Shown: positions 1 to 9,262 of the stretch, in pieces
How positions within the stretch are numbered: position 1 is the stretch's first letter
How the letters are laid out: each line of letters starts with the position of its first letter
Assembly: GCA_017398335.1 (NCBI GenBank)
Contig: JAFQGK010000031.1
Coordinates: 28,312-92,311 of the forward strand
Reading direction: 5' to 3'
Length of the DNA stretch: 64,000 nt
Source: Bacteroidales bacterium
Lineage (GTDB): Bacteria; Bacteroidota; Bacteroidia; Bacteroidales; UBA932
Translations under genes and position numbers: made by a program
The notes under the pieces: model-generated
What the model was told of the DNA's origin: nothing
The model's database searches: none
Seen by the model: the letters and a program-made list of their open reading frames with translations, nothing else

Positions 1-26
1 TATAATCAAATTGTGTCCACCCCCAT

Positions 27-1064
27 CTACACAAGATCTATTCCCGCATCATGGCACTTTTCACGCATATCGTCCGGCCATATGCTGGACTGAATTTCAC
101 CTATATGCGCCTTACGCAGAAGGAACATACACAGACGTGACTGTCCTAAACCTCCTCCGATCGTATAAGGAAGACGGCCTTCAAGCAGCATCTTATGGTA
201 AAGCAGATCCGATTTATGCACCTCTCCCCTAAGTTCGAGCTGCCGTTTCAAGGCTTCCTCATCGACCCTGATACCCATGCTGGATATTTCAAAGGCGCTT
301 TCCAGGACCGGATTCCAAAAAAGCAGATCTCCGTTCAATCCATAATAACCATCATCATTGCGCGTGGTCCAGTCATCGTAGTCGGCAGCGCGTCCGTCAT
401 GAGGCAATCCATCGCTCAAGGCTCCACCGATTCCAATGATGAACACCGCTTTATGTTCCTTCACGACGGCGTTTTCCCTTTCCTTGGGAGACATGTCAGG
501 ATACATCTGAAGCAACTGCTCGGAATGAATGAAATACACATCTTCCGGAAGCATCGGCTCTATCTGAGGGAATTCCACATAAAGTTTGTTCTCTGTAACC
601 TTTATTGCTTCATAGATCCTCCTGACGGTCTTCTTCAGATAGTCGAGATTACGCTGATCGCAGCTTATGACCTTCTCCCAGTCCCACTGGTCAACATATA
701 TCGAATGGATGTTGTCCAGTTCCTCGTCAGGACGCAACGCGTTCATATCCGTATATATTCCCCTTCCCGGCTGGACATTCATCTGCGCCAGCTTTATCCT
801 TTTCCATTTTGCAAGAGAATGTACAACCTCCGCCTTCTGTTCTCCCATATCCCTGATAGGAAACGAGACAGGCCGCTCAACACCATTCAGATCGTCATTA
901 AGACCTGTTCCGCTGAGTACAACCATAGGTGCCGTGACCCTGAGAAGAGCAAGCTGGGCAGAAAGATTATCCTGAAACATATCCTTCACATCCTTGATTG
1001 CCTTTTCAGTATTTTCAATACTGCCTAGCAGATTCCGATATTCCTTTGGGATCAATAAAGACAT
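27..1064 (-). CDS. asnA: Aspartate-ammonia ligase (asparagine synthetase A)
   Basis: Makes asparagine from aspartate, ammonia and ATP in the cytoplasm. The 345-residue product matches the family length. It shows the family blocks SGTGLNDDLNG (about residues 51-61), DQWDWEKV (about 126), GIGGALSDGLPHDGRAADYDDW-type glycine-rich block (about 212-233, quoted in part), NGDLLFWNP (about 246) and the C-terminal GGGLGQSRLCMFLL. AsnA is a class II aminoacyl-tRNA-synthetase-like fold that uses ammonia, not glutamine. It is transcribed divergently from murI from a TATCTTTG box just upstream. Complete gene: the stop lies 27 bases from the window edge. Confidence 0.97.
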   Translation of the reverse strand: MSLLIPKEYRNLLGSIENTEKAIKDVKDMFQDNLSAQLALLRVTAPMVVLSGTGLNDDLNGVERPVSFPIRDMGEQKAEVVHSLAKWKRIKLAQMNVQPGRGIYTDMNALRPDEELDNIHSIYVDQWDWEKVISCDQRNLDYLKKTVRRIYEAIKVTENKLYVEFPQIEPMLPEDVYFIHSEQLLQMYPDMSPKERENAVVKEHKAVFIIGIGGALSDGLPHDGRAADYDDWTTRNDDGYYGLNGDLLFWNPVLESAFEISSMGIRVDEEALKRQLELRGEVHKSDLLYHKMLLEGRLPYTIGGGLGQSRLCMFLLRKAHIGEIQSSIWPDDMREKCHDAGIDLV

Positions 1065-1086
1065 CTTGTTCTGTTTTTGTAATTGA

Positions 1087-1094
1087 CAAAGATA
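1087..1094 (-). promoter_or_regulatory. Bacteroidota -7 box (TATCTTTG) for asnA
   Basis: On the minus strand this reads TATCTTTG, a perfect TAnnTTTG box. It lies 23 bases from the asnA ATG, predicting a leader of roughly 15 bases. It faces away from the murI box. Confidence 0.65.
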
Positions 1095-1117
1095 GTAAAG
1101 ATTTCGTAGGGAATTTA

Positions 1118-1125
1118 TATCTTTG
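1118..1125 (+). promoter_or_regulatory. Bacteroidota -7 box (TATCTTTG) for murI
   Basis: A perfect TAnnTTTG box 10 bases before the murI ATG at 1136. The predicted transcript start is within a few bases of the ATG, so the murI leader is very short. This also rules out the longer reading frame that begins upstream inside asnA. Confidence 0.65.
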
Positions 1126-1135
1126 TAGATTAGTT

Positions 1136-1894
1136 ATGGCAAAGATCGGAATATTTGATTCAGGAGTCGGAGGGCTGTCAGTCTTCAGAGAGATCCGCAA
1201 GGTTCTTCCTGAAGAGGAGTATATTTATTATTCAGACAGTGCCAATTGCCCATATGGAGAGAAACCTGTGGAATTCATCATAGATAGATGCAGGAAAATC
1301 ACCGAATTCCTTCTTGAAAATGGTGCGGAGATAATAGTAGTCGCATGCAATACAGCTACTGCCGCGGCAATCAAGACCCTCAGAGAAGAATACCCGATCA
1401 GGTTCATCGGAATGGAACCGGCAATCAAGCCTGCCGCACAGATGACCAGAACAGGAGTTGTAGGAGTACTAGCGACAGCAGGAACTCTTAAATCAGATAA
1501 ATATCTGAGACACAAGGAGAAATATGCTTCTGACATCAGAATTGCCGAACATGTCGGTGAAGGATTTGTGGAGCTTGTGGAAAACGGGAAGACATCAGGC
1601 CCGGAAGCCGAATCAACAGTTCAGCGCAGCCTGGAACCACTACTCGCAGCTGGAGCCGACACAATCGTGCTTGGCTGCACCCACTACCCTTTCCTTATTG
1701 ATACCATCCGCAAAGCCGCTCAAGGCAGAGATATCACCATCATCGATCCCGCTCCTGCAATTGCAAAGCACCTTGTAGAAGTAATGGATGAAGAAGGCAT
1801 AGCTTATGGCCCGGACTCCGGAAAGTCATTTCATATCAGTCTCCATTCTTCAGGCAATCAGGAGCTGCTGGAATCCATATTCGGCAAACTATAA
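1136..1894 (+). CDS. murI: Glutamate racemase
   Basis: Interconverts L- and D-glutamate, supplying D-Glu for the peptidoglycan stem peptide. The product has 252 residues with both catalytic cysteines of the cofactor-independent racemase: Cys71 in VVACNTATAAA and Cys181 in VLGCTHYPF. The N-terminal FDSGVGGLSV contains the conserved Asp. The open frame runs upstream to 998, but that part overlaps asnA on the other strand and contains the promoter. The start is therefore placed at MAKIGIF. A 17-bp hairpin follows the stop. Confidence 0.97.
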   Translation: MAKIGIFDSGVGGLSVFREIRKVLPEEEYIYYSDSANCPYGEKPVEFIIDRCRKITEFLLENGAEIIVVACNTATAAAIKTLREEYPIRFIGMEPAIKPAAQMTRTGVVGVLATAGTLKSDKYLRHKEKYASDIRIAEHVGEGFVELVENGKTSGPEAESTVQRSLEPLLAAGADTIVLGCTHYPFLIDTIRKAAQGRDITIIDPAPAIAKHLVEVMDEEGIAYGPDSGKSFHISLHSSGNQELLESIFGKL

Positions 1895-1898
1895 GACA

Positions 1899-1935
1899 AG
1901 ATGTGGAAAGAGCCGTTTCGGCTCTTTCCACATCT
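1899..1935. terminator. Perfect 17-bp hairpin between convergent murI and DUF6515 genes
   Basis: Left arm 1899-1915 pairs with 1919-1935 without a mismatch around a TTT loop; the centre reads GGAAAGAGCCG/CGGCTCTTTCC. It starts 5 bases after the murI stop and lies 30 bases beyond the stop of the converging gene, so it can serve both. There is no clear U-tract on either side. Confidence 0.7.
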
Positions 1936-1965
1936 GCCATCATATCCGGTAATTCTTCCGGTAGA

Positions 1966-3165
1966 TTATTTATAGAGCTGTCCCAGAACCTCGTAGTAGA
2001 GATTTCCATCGACATTCACTGCCTGATAGATAGTATCGTCCACCTGATAGTAAACCTCACCTCTGAGCTTCACAGTCTTTCTGTCGCTTGGCAGACTCTC
2101 TACGAGTGCTCCTGCAGGAGGAACTATCACTTTATAATCGCCATCCGAATCAAGAACGTAGAAGACGCCGTTCTGGTAGTAATACTCCATATCTGCTGCG
2201 GCATAGCTCTGAACCAATCCGAGGCTGTTGGCTTTGTCATAAGCTGACTGTGCAAGTGCATCAGCCTGAGCTATAGCCTGATTCTGGGCGGCTATTATTG
2301 CATTGTTCTGAGCTATGACAGCATTCTGTTCAGCTATATAAGCATAATTATCATTGATCTTGTTGTAAGTCCTTGCAACTGATGAGAAGTATGCCAGCCT
2401 TACTGCTGTCCAAGCCATTCCTGCAGCTATATTATGAGCTATGACTGTTCCATAATATGGTCTGATTACAACACCTGGTCTTGGCCTTGGATGTCTGTGA
2501 CCGTAATATGGTCTGTGCACATGTGCAGGATAAACATATATTGCCGGTCTCATAGGTGGCTTGACTCCCACATGGTGCGACGGTTTGTGTGGTCTTGCGA
2601 CATTTCCTGGCTCATGAGGATACACAACAGGCTTATTATGAGAAGGTCTGTTATGCGAAGGGCCATTCTGAGGACGGTCTGAAGGTCTGCTTACAGGACG
2701 AGTCACACCTATAGGTCTGTTCTGATTTCCTGGTTTGAATCCATTGTCAGGTCTCGATGACGGCTGACCGGCAGGACGTCCGACAGCAGACGGTTTGTTA
2801 TCGTTTGAAGGTCTGCCTGAATTTCCTACAGACGGTCTTGAACCTGATGGCGCAGCAGATGGTCTGTTACTGCCGTTTGAAGGCTTTACAGCTCCTGAAG
2901 GATTTGACGGTCTTGAAGCCGACGACCTTGATGTCTGTCCCGAAGGTCTTGCTGTCTGCCTTGAAGCAGAAGAAGCTCCGTTTGAAACGGCAGGAGACTT
3001 ACGGGTAGAGGTATTTGATGAAGATCTCTGTACTGATGTTGAACGTGACGAACCAGATGATGAGCGTGATCCCCCACTGCGCGACTGAGCGTATGCGTCA
3101 GTCTGAAATGCCATCAACGCTGAACCTACCAGCATTGCAGCCATTATCTTTCTTATTGCTCCCAT
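1966..3165 (-). CDS. Secreted low-complexity protein with C-terminal DUF6515-like domain
   Basis: A 399-residue exported protein. It has a signal peptide of about 26 residues ending in DAYAQ. A long disordered stretch (about 27-210) is rich in Ser, Arg, Pro, Asn and Gly with repeated RPS/NRPS motifs, then His/Pro/Tyr-rich sequence (about 165-235). An Ala/Gln/Asn-rich helical segment (about 270-305) follows. The C-terminal part has VPPAGALVESLP, VKLRGEVYYQVDDTIYQ and YYEVLGQLY, repeated Tyr-rich strands typical of the DUF6515 family. Function is unknown; a cell-surface or envelope role is inferred. It lies 40 bases after the NamZ-like gene but has a small hairpin in front, so it may be a separate unit. 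Confidence 0.7.
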   Translation of the reverse strand: MGAIRKIMAAMLVGSALMAFQTDAYAQSRSGGSRSSSGSSRSTSVQRSSSNTSTRKSPAVSNGASSASRQTARPSGQTSRSSASRPSNPSGAVKPSNGSNRPSAAPSGSRPSVGNSGRPSNDNKPSAVGRPAGQPSSRPDNGFKPGNQNRPIGVTRPVSRPSDRPQNGPSHNRPSHNKPVVYPHEPGNVARPHKPSHHVGVKPPMRPAIYVYPAHVHRPYYGHRHPRPRPGVVIRPYYGTVIAHNIAAGMAWTAVRLAYFSSVARTYNKINDNYAYIAEQNAVIAQNNAIIAAQNQAIAQADALAQSAYDKANSLGLVQSYAAADMEYYYQNGVFYVLDSDGDYKVIVPPAGALVESLPSDRKTVKLRGEVYYQVDDTIYQAVNVDGNLYYEVLGQLYK

Positions 3166-3205
3166 AGTGATTGTGTTTTAGGAAACTGCTGAAGCAGTAA
3201 CGTGG

Positions 3206-4483
3206 TTAATATAAGTAATACGTCTGCGATAATTCCCGGAAAGCAGCCTCGTCTTTCCTCCAATATTCAATGATGTCGCTGACTTTATAATTCTTTATGA
3301 ATTCCCTCCTAACATAATCCGTGCCACAAACTTTATCGAACAGTCCGACACCATTGGCTACCTGGAATGCTTTCTTATCCGGATAAAGCTCCGCAACTGC
3401 CTGCATGACATAGAATTGCGTGTCTGTAAGACGTGCTTTTTCATAGTCTGTAAAAAAATATTGAAGGCCCTTCACAAGTTTGCCTGCAAGGCTTCCGAAA
3501 TATGGTTTATACCATATGGTGCGAAATGATATACCTGGAAGATCGTAACTTTCAAGTCTTTCCTTCAGCTTTTCCGGATCAAGCCACAAAGCTCCGAACA
3601 CCTGGAACGGAAGCGTATATCCTATTCCGATATTCATAAAGCCATATAATTCGCCGCAGATGCCCGATGAAGCATAATACATCGGAGAATCCTTGAACGG
3701 AATGTTTGGAGATGGCAAAACCCAAGGAAGACCTGTATCTTCATATACCATATCTCTTGTCCATCCTTCCATAGGAATAACAGTGAGCTTGCATTTCGCA
3801 GGTTCCTGATCACCTTTCTGACCTCGGTTCAGACCTTCGGAATTGATCATCTGCGCCAATTCACCGACAGTCAGCCCATATACATAAGGTATCTTATACT
3901 GACTTACAAAAGAGTTGAAAGGCTGCTCCACGTAGCACCCCTCTATCTTATTGCCTCCCAGAGGATTAGGACGATCAAGAACCATTACCTCAATATCTTT
4001 TGCGGCACATGCTTCCATTACAAGGCCCAGAGTGCTGATGAACGTATATGAACGGACTCCGACATCCTGAATGTCATATACCATCACATCAATTCCCTCC
4101 AGCATTTCCGGAGTAGGCTTTCTGGTAGATCCATAAAGAGAATACACCGGAAGTCCGGTCACTTCATCCTTTGAGTCCTCTATCTTGCCACCGGCGTAGA
4201 CATCACCTCTTACTCCATGCTCCGGGCCGTACAGAGCGACAAGATTTACCTCCGGAGCCTTGAACAGGATATCTATGGTAGAATTCAGATGTCTGTCCAC
4301 ACCGCTCGGATTGGTAACAAGACCTACCCTGCGGCCTTCAAGCCCCGCAAAGTTCCTCTCACGAAGTACCTCTATTCCGGTCTTTATATTAACCTCGGTC
4401 CCAACCTCGGTCCGGCATTGCGAAGAGACGCTGACGGAGACAAGAAAAATTGAAGCTAAAAGCAATATGAATCGTTTTCTCAT
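3206..4483 (-). CDS. NamZ-like exo-beta-N-acetylmuramidase (DUF1343)
   Basis: The 425-residue exported protein has a signal peptide of about 21 residues. DUF1343 landmarks in order are VGLVTNPSGVD, LVALYGPEHGVRG, YDIQDVGVRSYTF, VMVLDRPNPLGG and PSPNIPF. The family type is NamZ, which removes non-reducing-end N-acetylmuramic acid from peptidoglycan fragments. Assignment to this family is firm; the substrate is inferred from it. The gene is the last but one in a minus-strand run with an AmpG-like permease and a SpoIID-domain protein, which supports a role in wall turnover and recycling. The gap to the upstream serpin gene is 16 bases. Confidence 0.88.
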   Translation of the reverse strand: MRKRFILLLASIFLVSVSVSSQCRTEVGTEVNIKTGIEVLRERNFAGLEGRRVGLVTNPSGVDRHLNSTIDILFKAPEVNLVALYGPEHGVRGDVYAGGKIEDSKDEVTGLPVYSLYGSTRKPTPEMLEGIDVMVYDIQDVGVRSYTFISTLGLVMEACAAKDIEVMVLDRPNPLGGNKIEGCYVEQPFNSFVSQYKIPYVYGLTVGELAQMINSEGLNRGQKGDQEPAKCKLTVIPMEGWTRDMVYEDTGLPWVLPSPNIPFKDSPMYYASSGICGELYGFMNIGIGYTLPFQVFGALWLDPEKLKERLESYDLPGISFRTIWYKPYFGSLAGKLVKGLQYFFTDYEKARLTDTQFYVMQAVAELYPDKKAFQVANGVGLFDKVCGTDYVRREFIKNYKVSDIIEYWRKDEAAFRELSQTYYLY

Positions 4484-4499
4484 AAGTCTTTTCTATATT

Positions 4500-5648
4500 C
4501 TACAGATTCATTATCCTGCCGGCAAACATAATGTTATCCTTCTGAGTGTCAGCGATAAAGAACACAAATGGTCTGTCCACAGTCATTTTTTCGTATGAAG
4601 ACGGACGTGCGGAAGTCAATCGTATCTGAGCACTTGTCACTGCAGCTGCCTCAGTACCCTTTTCAGAAATTTCAACATAGCATTTCTGCCTTACCTGATC
4701 GAGGACAAGAGGTCCCATCTCCGCGATACCACTGAAATCAGCTGCTGCTGAAAATGCCGTCCTGATGCCCATCTTCTGCAGAGAATCATTCAGGAGCAGT
4801 GAGGATTCAGCCTTTACCTTAGGCATCCTGAGCTGCACTTCCGTAGGCTGGAGTGACGCCAGAGCAGTCTTATATGCATCTTCTGACAGATAGCCTATGA
4901 CCTCGTTCATATCGAGATCCTTAGGAGGGAGAAGGACATACATTGTATAACGTCCGCCCTCATATGGAAGTTCAACCAGCTGGCATCCCATATACTCGGC
5001 ATAATTCATATATGCCTTGCGGGACATCATCTTTACCTTCGATTCCGTCACAGAGCCATAGAACGGAGCGTCGAATGTCATGTGTTCATCAAACGGGTTG
5101 AGCCAAGGAGCATTGAAATACAATGCATTGACCAGAACCATCACGACATTACGTCCAAGTTCATCGATTATCTCGGTAATCTTACCGTTAGTATGCTCCG
5201 AGCACCAGTTGTTTATCGCCTTGACTGTTGCGGGATCTCCGAAATTGAGAGTAGTGACAAGAGCATCGAAGTCCTTCTGCATCAGGTTCACATATCTGTT
5301 TCTGACACTGAAGTTATCATCTACCCACAAAGAGTTGACTGAATTGACCGTAACCGTATCGTTACCTCCAAGATCCTCTGCCTTGAAAATGCAATCATTC
5401 AAAGCCCTGCTGAACTCTGCCTTTGTTTCTCCCTCTGCACCCTCAGCCAGCATGGACAGGGCAACTCCAGCGCTATATGGAGAAATAACAAGATTCTCAT
5501 CTGCATTCACCGTAGAAGCTACGCTTCTGATGAAAGACATAGAATAAGCTATTTCCGAACCAGGTTCTGCCGTAGGTGCAACATATTTGGGTCCACAAGA
5601 AATCATTGCGGCCGCTCCTGCAATTGCCATAATTAAAGTCTTTTTCAT
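4500..5648 (-). CDS. Serpin-type protease inhibitor lipoprotein
   Basis: A 382-residue serpin with a lipoprotein signal (MISC, Cys about residue 18), so it is probably anchored in the envelope and exposed outside the cytoplasm. Visible family blocks are NLVISPYSAGVALSMLAEGAEGET near the N-terminus (quoted in part: ISPYSAGVALSMLAEGA), LVNALYFNAPW, and DRPFVFFIAD near the C-terminus. The hinge EKGTEAAAV (329-337) has the small residues needed for loop insertion, so it looks inhibitory. Counting from Gly331 as P15 gives P1-P1' as Thr345-Ser346. The target protease is unknown. It sits between the NamZ-like and permease genes with gaps of 16 and 6 bases. Confidence 0.93.
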   Translation of the reverse strand: MKKTLIMAIAGAAAMISCGPKYVAPTAEPGSEIAYSMSFIRSVASTVNADENLVISPYSAGVALSMLAEGAEGETKAEFSRALNDCIFKAEDLGGNDTVTVNSVNSLWVDDNFSVRNRYVNLMQKDFDALVTTLNFGDPATVKAINNWCSEHTNGKITEIIDELGRNVVMVLVNALYFNAPWLNPFDEHMTFDAPFYGSVTESKVKMMSRKAYMNYAEYMGCQLVELPYEGGRYTMYVLLPPKDLDMNEVIGYLSEDAYKTALASLQPTEVQLRMPKVKAESSLLLNDSLQKMGIRTAFSAAADFSGIAEMGPLVLDQVRQKCYVEISEKGTEAAAVTSAQIRLTSARPSSYEKMTVDRPFVFFIADTQKDNIMFAGRIMNL

Positions 5649-5654
5649 AACTGA

Positions 5655-6974
5655 TTATTTTTTACCATATTCCGGATCCACCTTCACAAGCATCGTAACA
5701 GCTACCGTCACAAGACAGCAGACCATAACGAAACCGAAGAAGAGAGTGTATCCGAACCATTCCTGAATATATCCTGCCACCATTCCTGGCAGCATCATGC
5801 TTAAAGCCATGAAAGCAGTACACAACGAATAGTGTGCCGTTTTGAATTCTCCCTCTGAGAAATATATCAGATACAGCATATATGCCGTAAATCCAAAGCC
5901 GTATCCGAACTGGTCCAATGCCACACAAAAGCCTGGAATCCAGAGACTTTCCGGCTGAAAAGCACTAAGGAAGACAAATGACAGGCATGGAAGTGTAAGA
6001 GCCGCCGCCATCGGCCACATTGATTTCTTGAGTCCCCATCTGGAGGCAGCTATTCCACCGAGAATACCTCCGACTGTCAACGCTGCTATTCCGATCGTTC
6101 CATAGATCAGACCGACCGACTGGGTTGTCAGTCCCAGACCACCTTTGTCCAGCGGGTCCAGAAGGAAAGGGTTCATCATCTTGACGAGAAAAGCCTCCGG
6201 GAGACGATACAGCAGCATGAACAGCATAGCTATGAAAACACCTTTCTTGCTGAAGAAAGTCACGAAGGTACGTCCGAAATCCTTGATTATATCTGCCGCA
6301 CAGGTGGTATTTCTTGAAGAGTCCGATGCAGGATGCGGTAGGCGGAATGTATGCCATAACGTAATGAGAGCGAACAGCACCGCCCCTGAAACCAATGTGA
6401 CAGACCAAGCCTTCGGCACATCACCGAACTTCTGCTCCAGCATGCCGGCTATGACAACAAGGACTCCCTGTCCGAATATGGATGAAAGACGATAGAAAGT
6501 GCTTCTGATGCCCACGAATAAAGACTGGTCCTTGGTATCGAGCGCAAGCATATAGAAGCCGTCTGCCGCAATATCATGGGTTGCTGAGGCAAATGCCGTA
6601 ATCCAGAACAGGGCCAGAGTCAATGCAAATAAAGATACCGGGGTATTGCCTGATGCTATGACTTCCGCTGACGGGTGAGGCAGTGAAAAAGCGGTCAGAG
6701 CAAAAGCTGTGGACATTATTACCTGCATGGAAAGAACCCACCATCTTTTTGTCCTGATGATATCCACGAAAGGGCTCCACAGAGGCTTTATCACCCAAGG
6801 CAGATACAGAAGGCTGGTATACATAGCCATATCACCTTTCGACATACCCATGTTCGTGAACATTATCACAGATATAGTGTTCACAATGAAATATGGAATA
6901 CCCTCGGCGAAATATAATGTCGGAATCCACAACCAGGGATTATTTCTCTTGTCCATAAATATACGTTTTATCAT
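5655..6974 (-). CDS. MFS permease, AmpG-like
   Basis: A 439-residue polytopic protein with about 12 membrane segments. The N-terminal NPWLWIPTLYFAEGIPYF is characteristic of the AmpG/PAT branch of the major facilitator superfamily, as is the YLPWVIKPLWSPFVD segment. AmpG proteins import anhydro-muropeptides into the cytoplasm; that substrate is inferred here from the branch and from the neighbours NamZ-like and SpoIID. The start codon overlaps the stop of the upstream gene as ATGA, so translation is probably coupled. Confidence 0.85.
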   Translation of the reverse strand: MIKRIFMDKRNNPWLWIPTLYFAEGIPYFIVNTISVIMFTNMGMSKGDMAMYTSLLYLPWVIKPLWSPFVDIIRTKRWWVLSMQVIMSTAFALTAFSLPHPSAEVIASGNTPVSLFALTLALFWITAFASATHDIAADGFYMLALDTKDQSLFVGIRSTFYRLSSIFGQGVLVVIAGMLEQKFGDVPKAWSVTLVSGAVLFALITLWHTFRLPHPASDSSRNTTCAADIIKDFGRTFVTFFSKKGVFIAMLFMLLYRLPEAFLVKMMNPFLLDPLDKGGLGLTTQSVGLIYGTIGIAALTVGGILGGIAASRWGLKKSMWPMAAALTLPCLSFVFLSAFQPESLWIPGFCVALDQFGYGFGFTAYMLYLIYFSEGEFKTAHYSLCTAFMALSMMLPGMVAGYIQEWFGYTLFFGFVMVCCLVTVAVTMLVKVDPEYGKK

Positions 6975-9262
6975 TCATCTATTGGGGCTGAACGGGCTCC
7001 CGGATAATAATGCTGGAGTATCTGCGTGTAGGTATGGCCTTCCGCTGCCATCACTGCCGCTCCGATCTGACACAGTCCCACTCCGTGACCCCATCCAGAA
7101 CCAAGAAGCCTTACAGTAGACCACTCATCTTCAGCCTTTACCATGACACCTTCAGCAGAGAGATATTCAATTTCAAAAGCAGAGCTCTTCAGGTGAGATT
7201 CAGACAATATCCTTCTGATTTCCAGCTCTTTACCAACAATCAAAGTACGGTCAGAGCCTGAAATCTTCAATCTGTATATCCTTCCTGAATCACCCCGTTC
7301 CAACGCTTCGAGAGAATTGAGTCTGCCGATCGCAATCCCGCTTCTACGCTCTATCAGTGAGGAGAGTTCATCCCTGTCATATTCCTGGATCCATCTGTAA
7401 AAATCGACAGTCTCCTGATCATAGTTGTTCAGCACCTTGCCCAGGATTGATTTATCCTCTGTGTCACAGAAACATTTTCCGTCCCCTGCATGTCCCGGAG
7501 TGTCTGCAAGAGGCTGAAGGTAAGGATAATCCTTGTTCTCCCAGCAGACTGAGAAACGCTCCATACGCCCTCCGCAGCATTTCGAGAAACGGGCATCACA
7601 AAGCTCCCCTTCATACGTAAGCACCTGCCCCCAAGTGGCGTCAATGACCTTTCTGACTTTTTCCCCGACAGCTCTGGTAAGTCCCTGATATCTCTGGCAA
7701 TGGTCATCAGCACACACATCATAGAGCACATGATCTTCCTTATCATACCATTTTTCGTATTCGAGGACATCCTCTTCCGCGGTCTCACCTGAAGTATTGA
7801 ATCTTGCATCAAGTTCCGATATCAGCGAAGGCAGATTGCAGATGCCGTCCGGGACCTTGGCCGTATGCATGCACCTGAAAGACCCAAGCTGAGCCATTAC
7901 CCACGAACGTGAAATGACGGCATGGGCCTTAAGAAACTCTTCATCAGCCGTAGCACTCATCTCAGAAGATATGACGCTCAACAGATAATCCTCGACACCT
8001 ATTATATTAATAGCCACAAGCTTACCCTTGGACACAATGATTTTCAACGCCCCGGCAAACATCTGGTTCTCTTTCCTCTGCCAATGAAAACCTAGGCCTA
8101 TGGTCACATCATGAAGCACGAATGCAGGCTCGGCAAACATCGTAGAAAGAGTAGGGGAACCGAAATACAGTTCATCGTACAGGGCTCCGTCATATTCAAT
8201 CTTACCTTCACGCATGACTGCCTTTCTTACGCCTGCTCCATCCGATAGGATTTCGAAGATGATCTCTTCTGCCGACATGATTCCCACATTTATGGTTTTC
8301 TGCCCACGGGTAAGTCTTTTCAGTAAGACAGCCTCATCTTCCTTGGAAACGGATACCTCCTCAACCATCTCGGAGAGCAGTTCCTGAGTTATCTTATCAT
8401 ATTCCTCTGGCACCGGAACTATGAACACGCCGGCCATATCCGCACACCCCGGACTCATCGTAAGATGGTCGGGACCTTCCGAATAATAATGATGAGACCT
8501 GTGAGAACGTCTGAAGACGATTATCGACCGGTATTCACCGTCTGCCCACCAGCTGAAAAGATTGAACAAAGGCTCCGGCTCCCCTTCCGGTGTCACAGCA
8601 CAATCCAGCAGTCTGTAAAACATCTTCGCCGCAGACTTGGCCGTCTCCGACCTTAGCACGAACACTCCGGTAGTAAACTTCTGATAATGATATAATTCCG
8701 CATCCTGAACAGAAGTAACGAACTTGAGTACCGGGGTTCCGGACATTATACATTCGTTTACATCATTTTCAAGAGGAGTCAGTCCCTTGGGAGCTCCTTG
8801 GAAATGATGATGGTCAGGAGCAGAAGCTCCGCTTTTCGGGCCGTTATAGAAGAAGGTATACCCGTCATATTTTCTTGCAAGATCGAGCATATCCACATAC
8901 CGATGCCATATGGACTGGTCGGTATGCCTCGATTTGGCTATGACCAGATGATCCGGGAATATAGGATATGGATTGACGAGTATGTCATATTTCTTTCCCT
9001 TACGGCCTTCAAACTTCAGCATGATCTGCTCTGCCGGACGGTTTTCACGGCACAGGAAGCAAGGTCTCTTTGCAAGGTCCTTCTTATCAAGCTTTGCGGC
9101 AGATGAAATCATCCTGGCCGGATTGAACTGAAGCTTTACAGTCAGCCCTCCGACCTCCACCTCCCTCACCTTGACTTCCTTGAGTGCGCGGAAATTATCA
9201 CAAGCAAGCGGCCAGCGGGAAAGCTGGTCGCCTACAAATTTATGTATCCTGTCCTGACTCAT
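6971..9262 (-). CDS. DUF4922 - SpoIID/LytB fusion protein
   Basis: A 763-residue two-part protein. Residues about 1-310 are DUF4922, related to nucleotidyltransferases of the HIT/GalT fold: it has a CFLCRENRP cysteine pair and a [14 protein letters not shown] motif resembling the HIT active site. Residues about 360-760 form a SpoIID/LytB module with [29 protein letters not shown] and the C-terminal [15 protein letters not shown]. SpoIID domains are lytic transglycosylases acting on peptide-free glycan. No signal peptide is visible, which is odd for a wall enzyme. The gene overlaps both neighbours by 4 bases. The function of the joined protein is unknown. Confidence 0.85.
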   Translation of the reverse strand: MSQDRIHKFVGDQLSRWPLACDNFRALKEVKVREVEVGGLTVKLQFNPARMISSAAKLDKKDLAKRPCFLCRENRPAEQIMLKFEGRKGKKYDILVNPYPIFPDHLVIAKSRHTDQSIWHRYVDMLDLARKYDGYTFFYNGPKSGASAPDHHHFQGAPKGLTPLENDVNECIMSGTPVLKFVTSVQDAELYHYQKFTTGVFVLRSETAKSAAKMFYRLLDCAVTPEGEPEPLFNLFSWWADGEYRSIIVFRRSHRSHHYYSEGPDHLTMSPGCADMAGVFIVPVPEEYDKITQELLSEMVEEVSVSKEDEAVLLKRLTRGQKTINVGIMSAEEIIFEILSDGAGVRKAVMREGKIEYDGALYDELYFGSPTLSTMFAEPAFVLHDVTIGLGFHWQRKENQMFAGALKIIVSKGKLVAINIIGVEDYLLSVISSEMSATADEEFLKAHAVISRSWVMAQLGSFRCMHTAKVPDGICNLPSLISELDARFNTSGETAEEDVLEYEKWYDKEDHVLYDVCADDHCQRYQGLTRAVGEKVRKVIDATWGQVLTYEGELCDARFSKCCGGRMERFSVCWENKDYPYLQPLADTPGHAGDGKCFCDTEDKSILGKVLNNYDQETVDFYRWIQEYDRDELSSLIERRSGIAIGRLNSLEALERGDSGRIYRLKISGSDRTLIVGKELEIRRILSESHLKSSAFEIEYLSAEGVMVKAEDEWSTVRLLGSGWGHGVGLCQIGAAVMAAEGHTYTQILQHYYPGARSAPIDE

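Noticed and set aside
195-1028. 277-codon plus-strand frame across asnA
   Set aside because: Fully antisense to asnA, whose family motifs are unmistakable.
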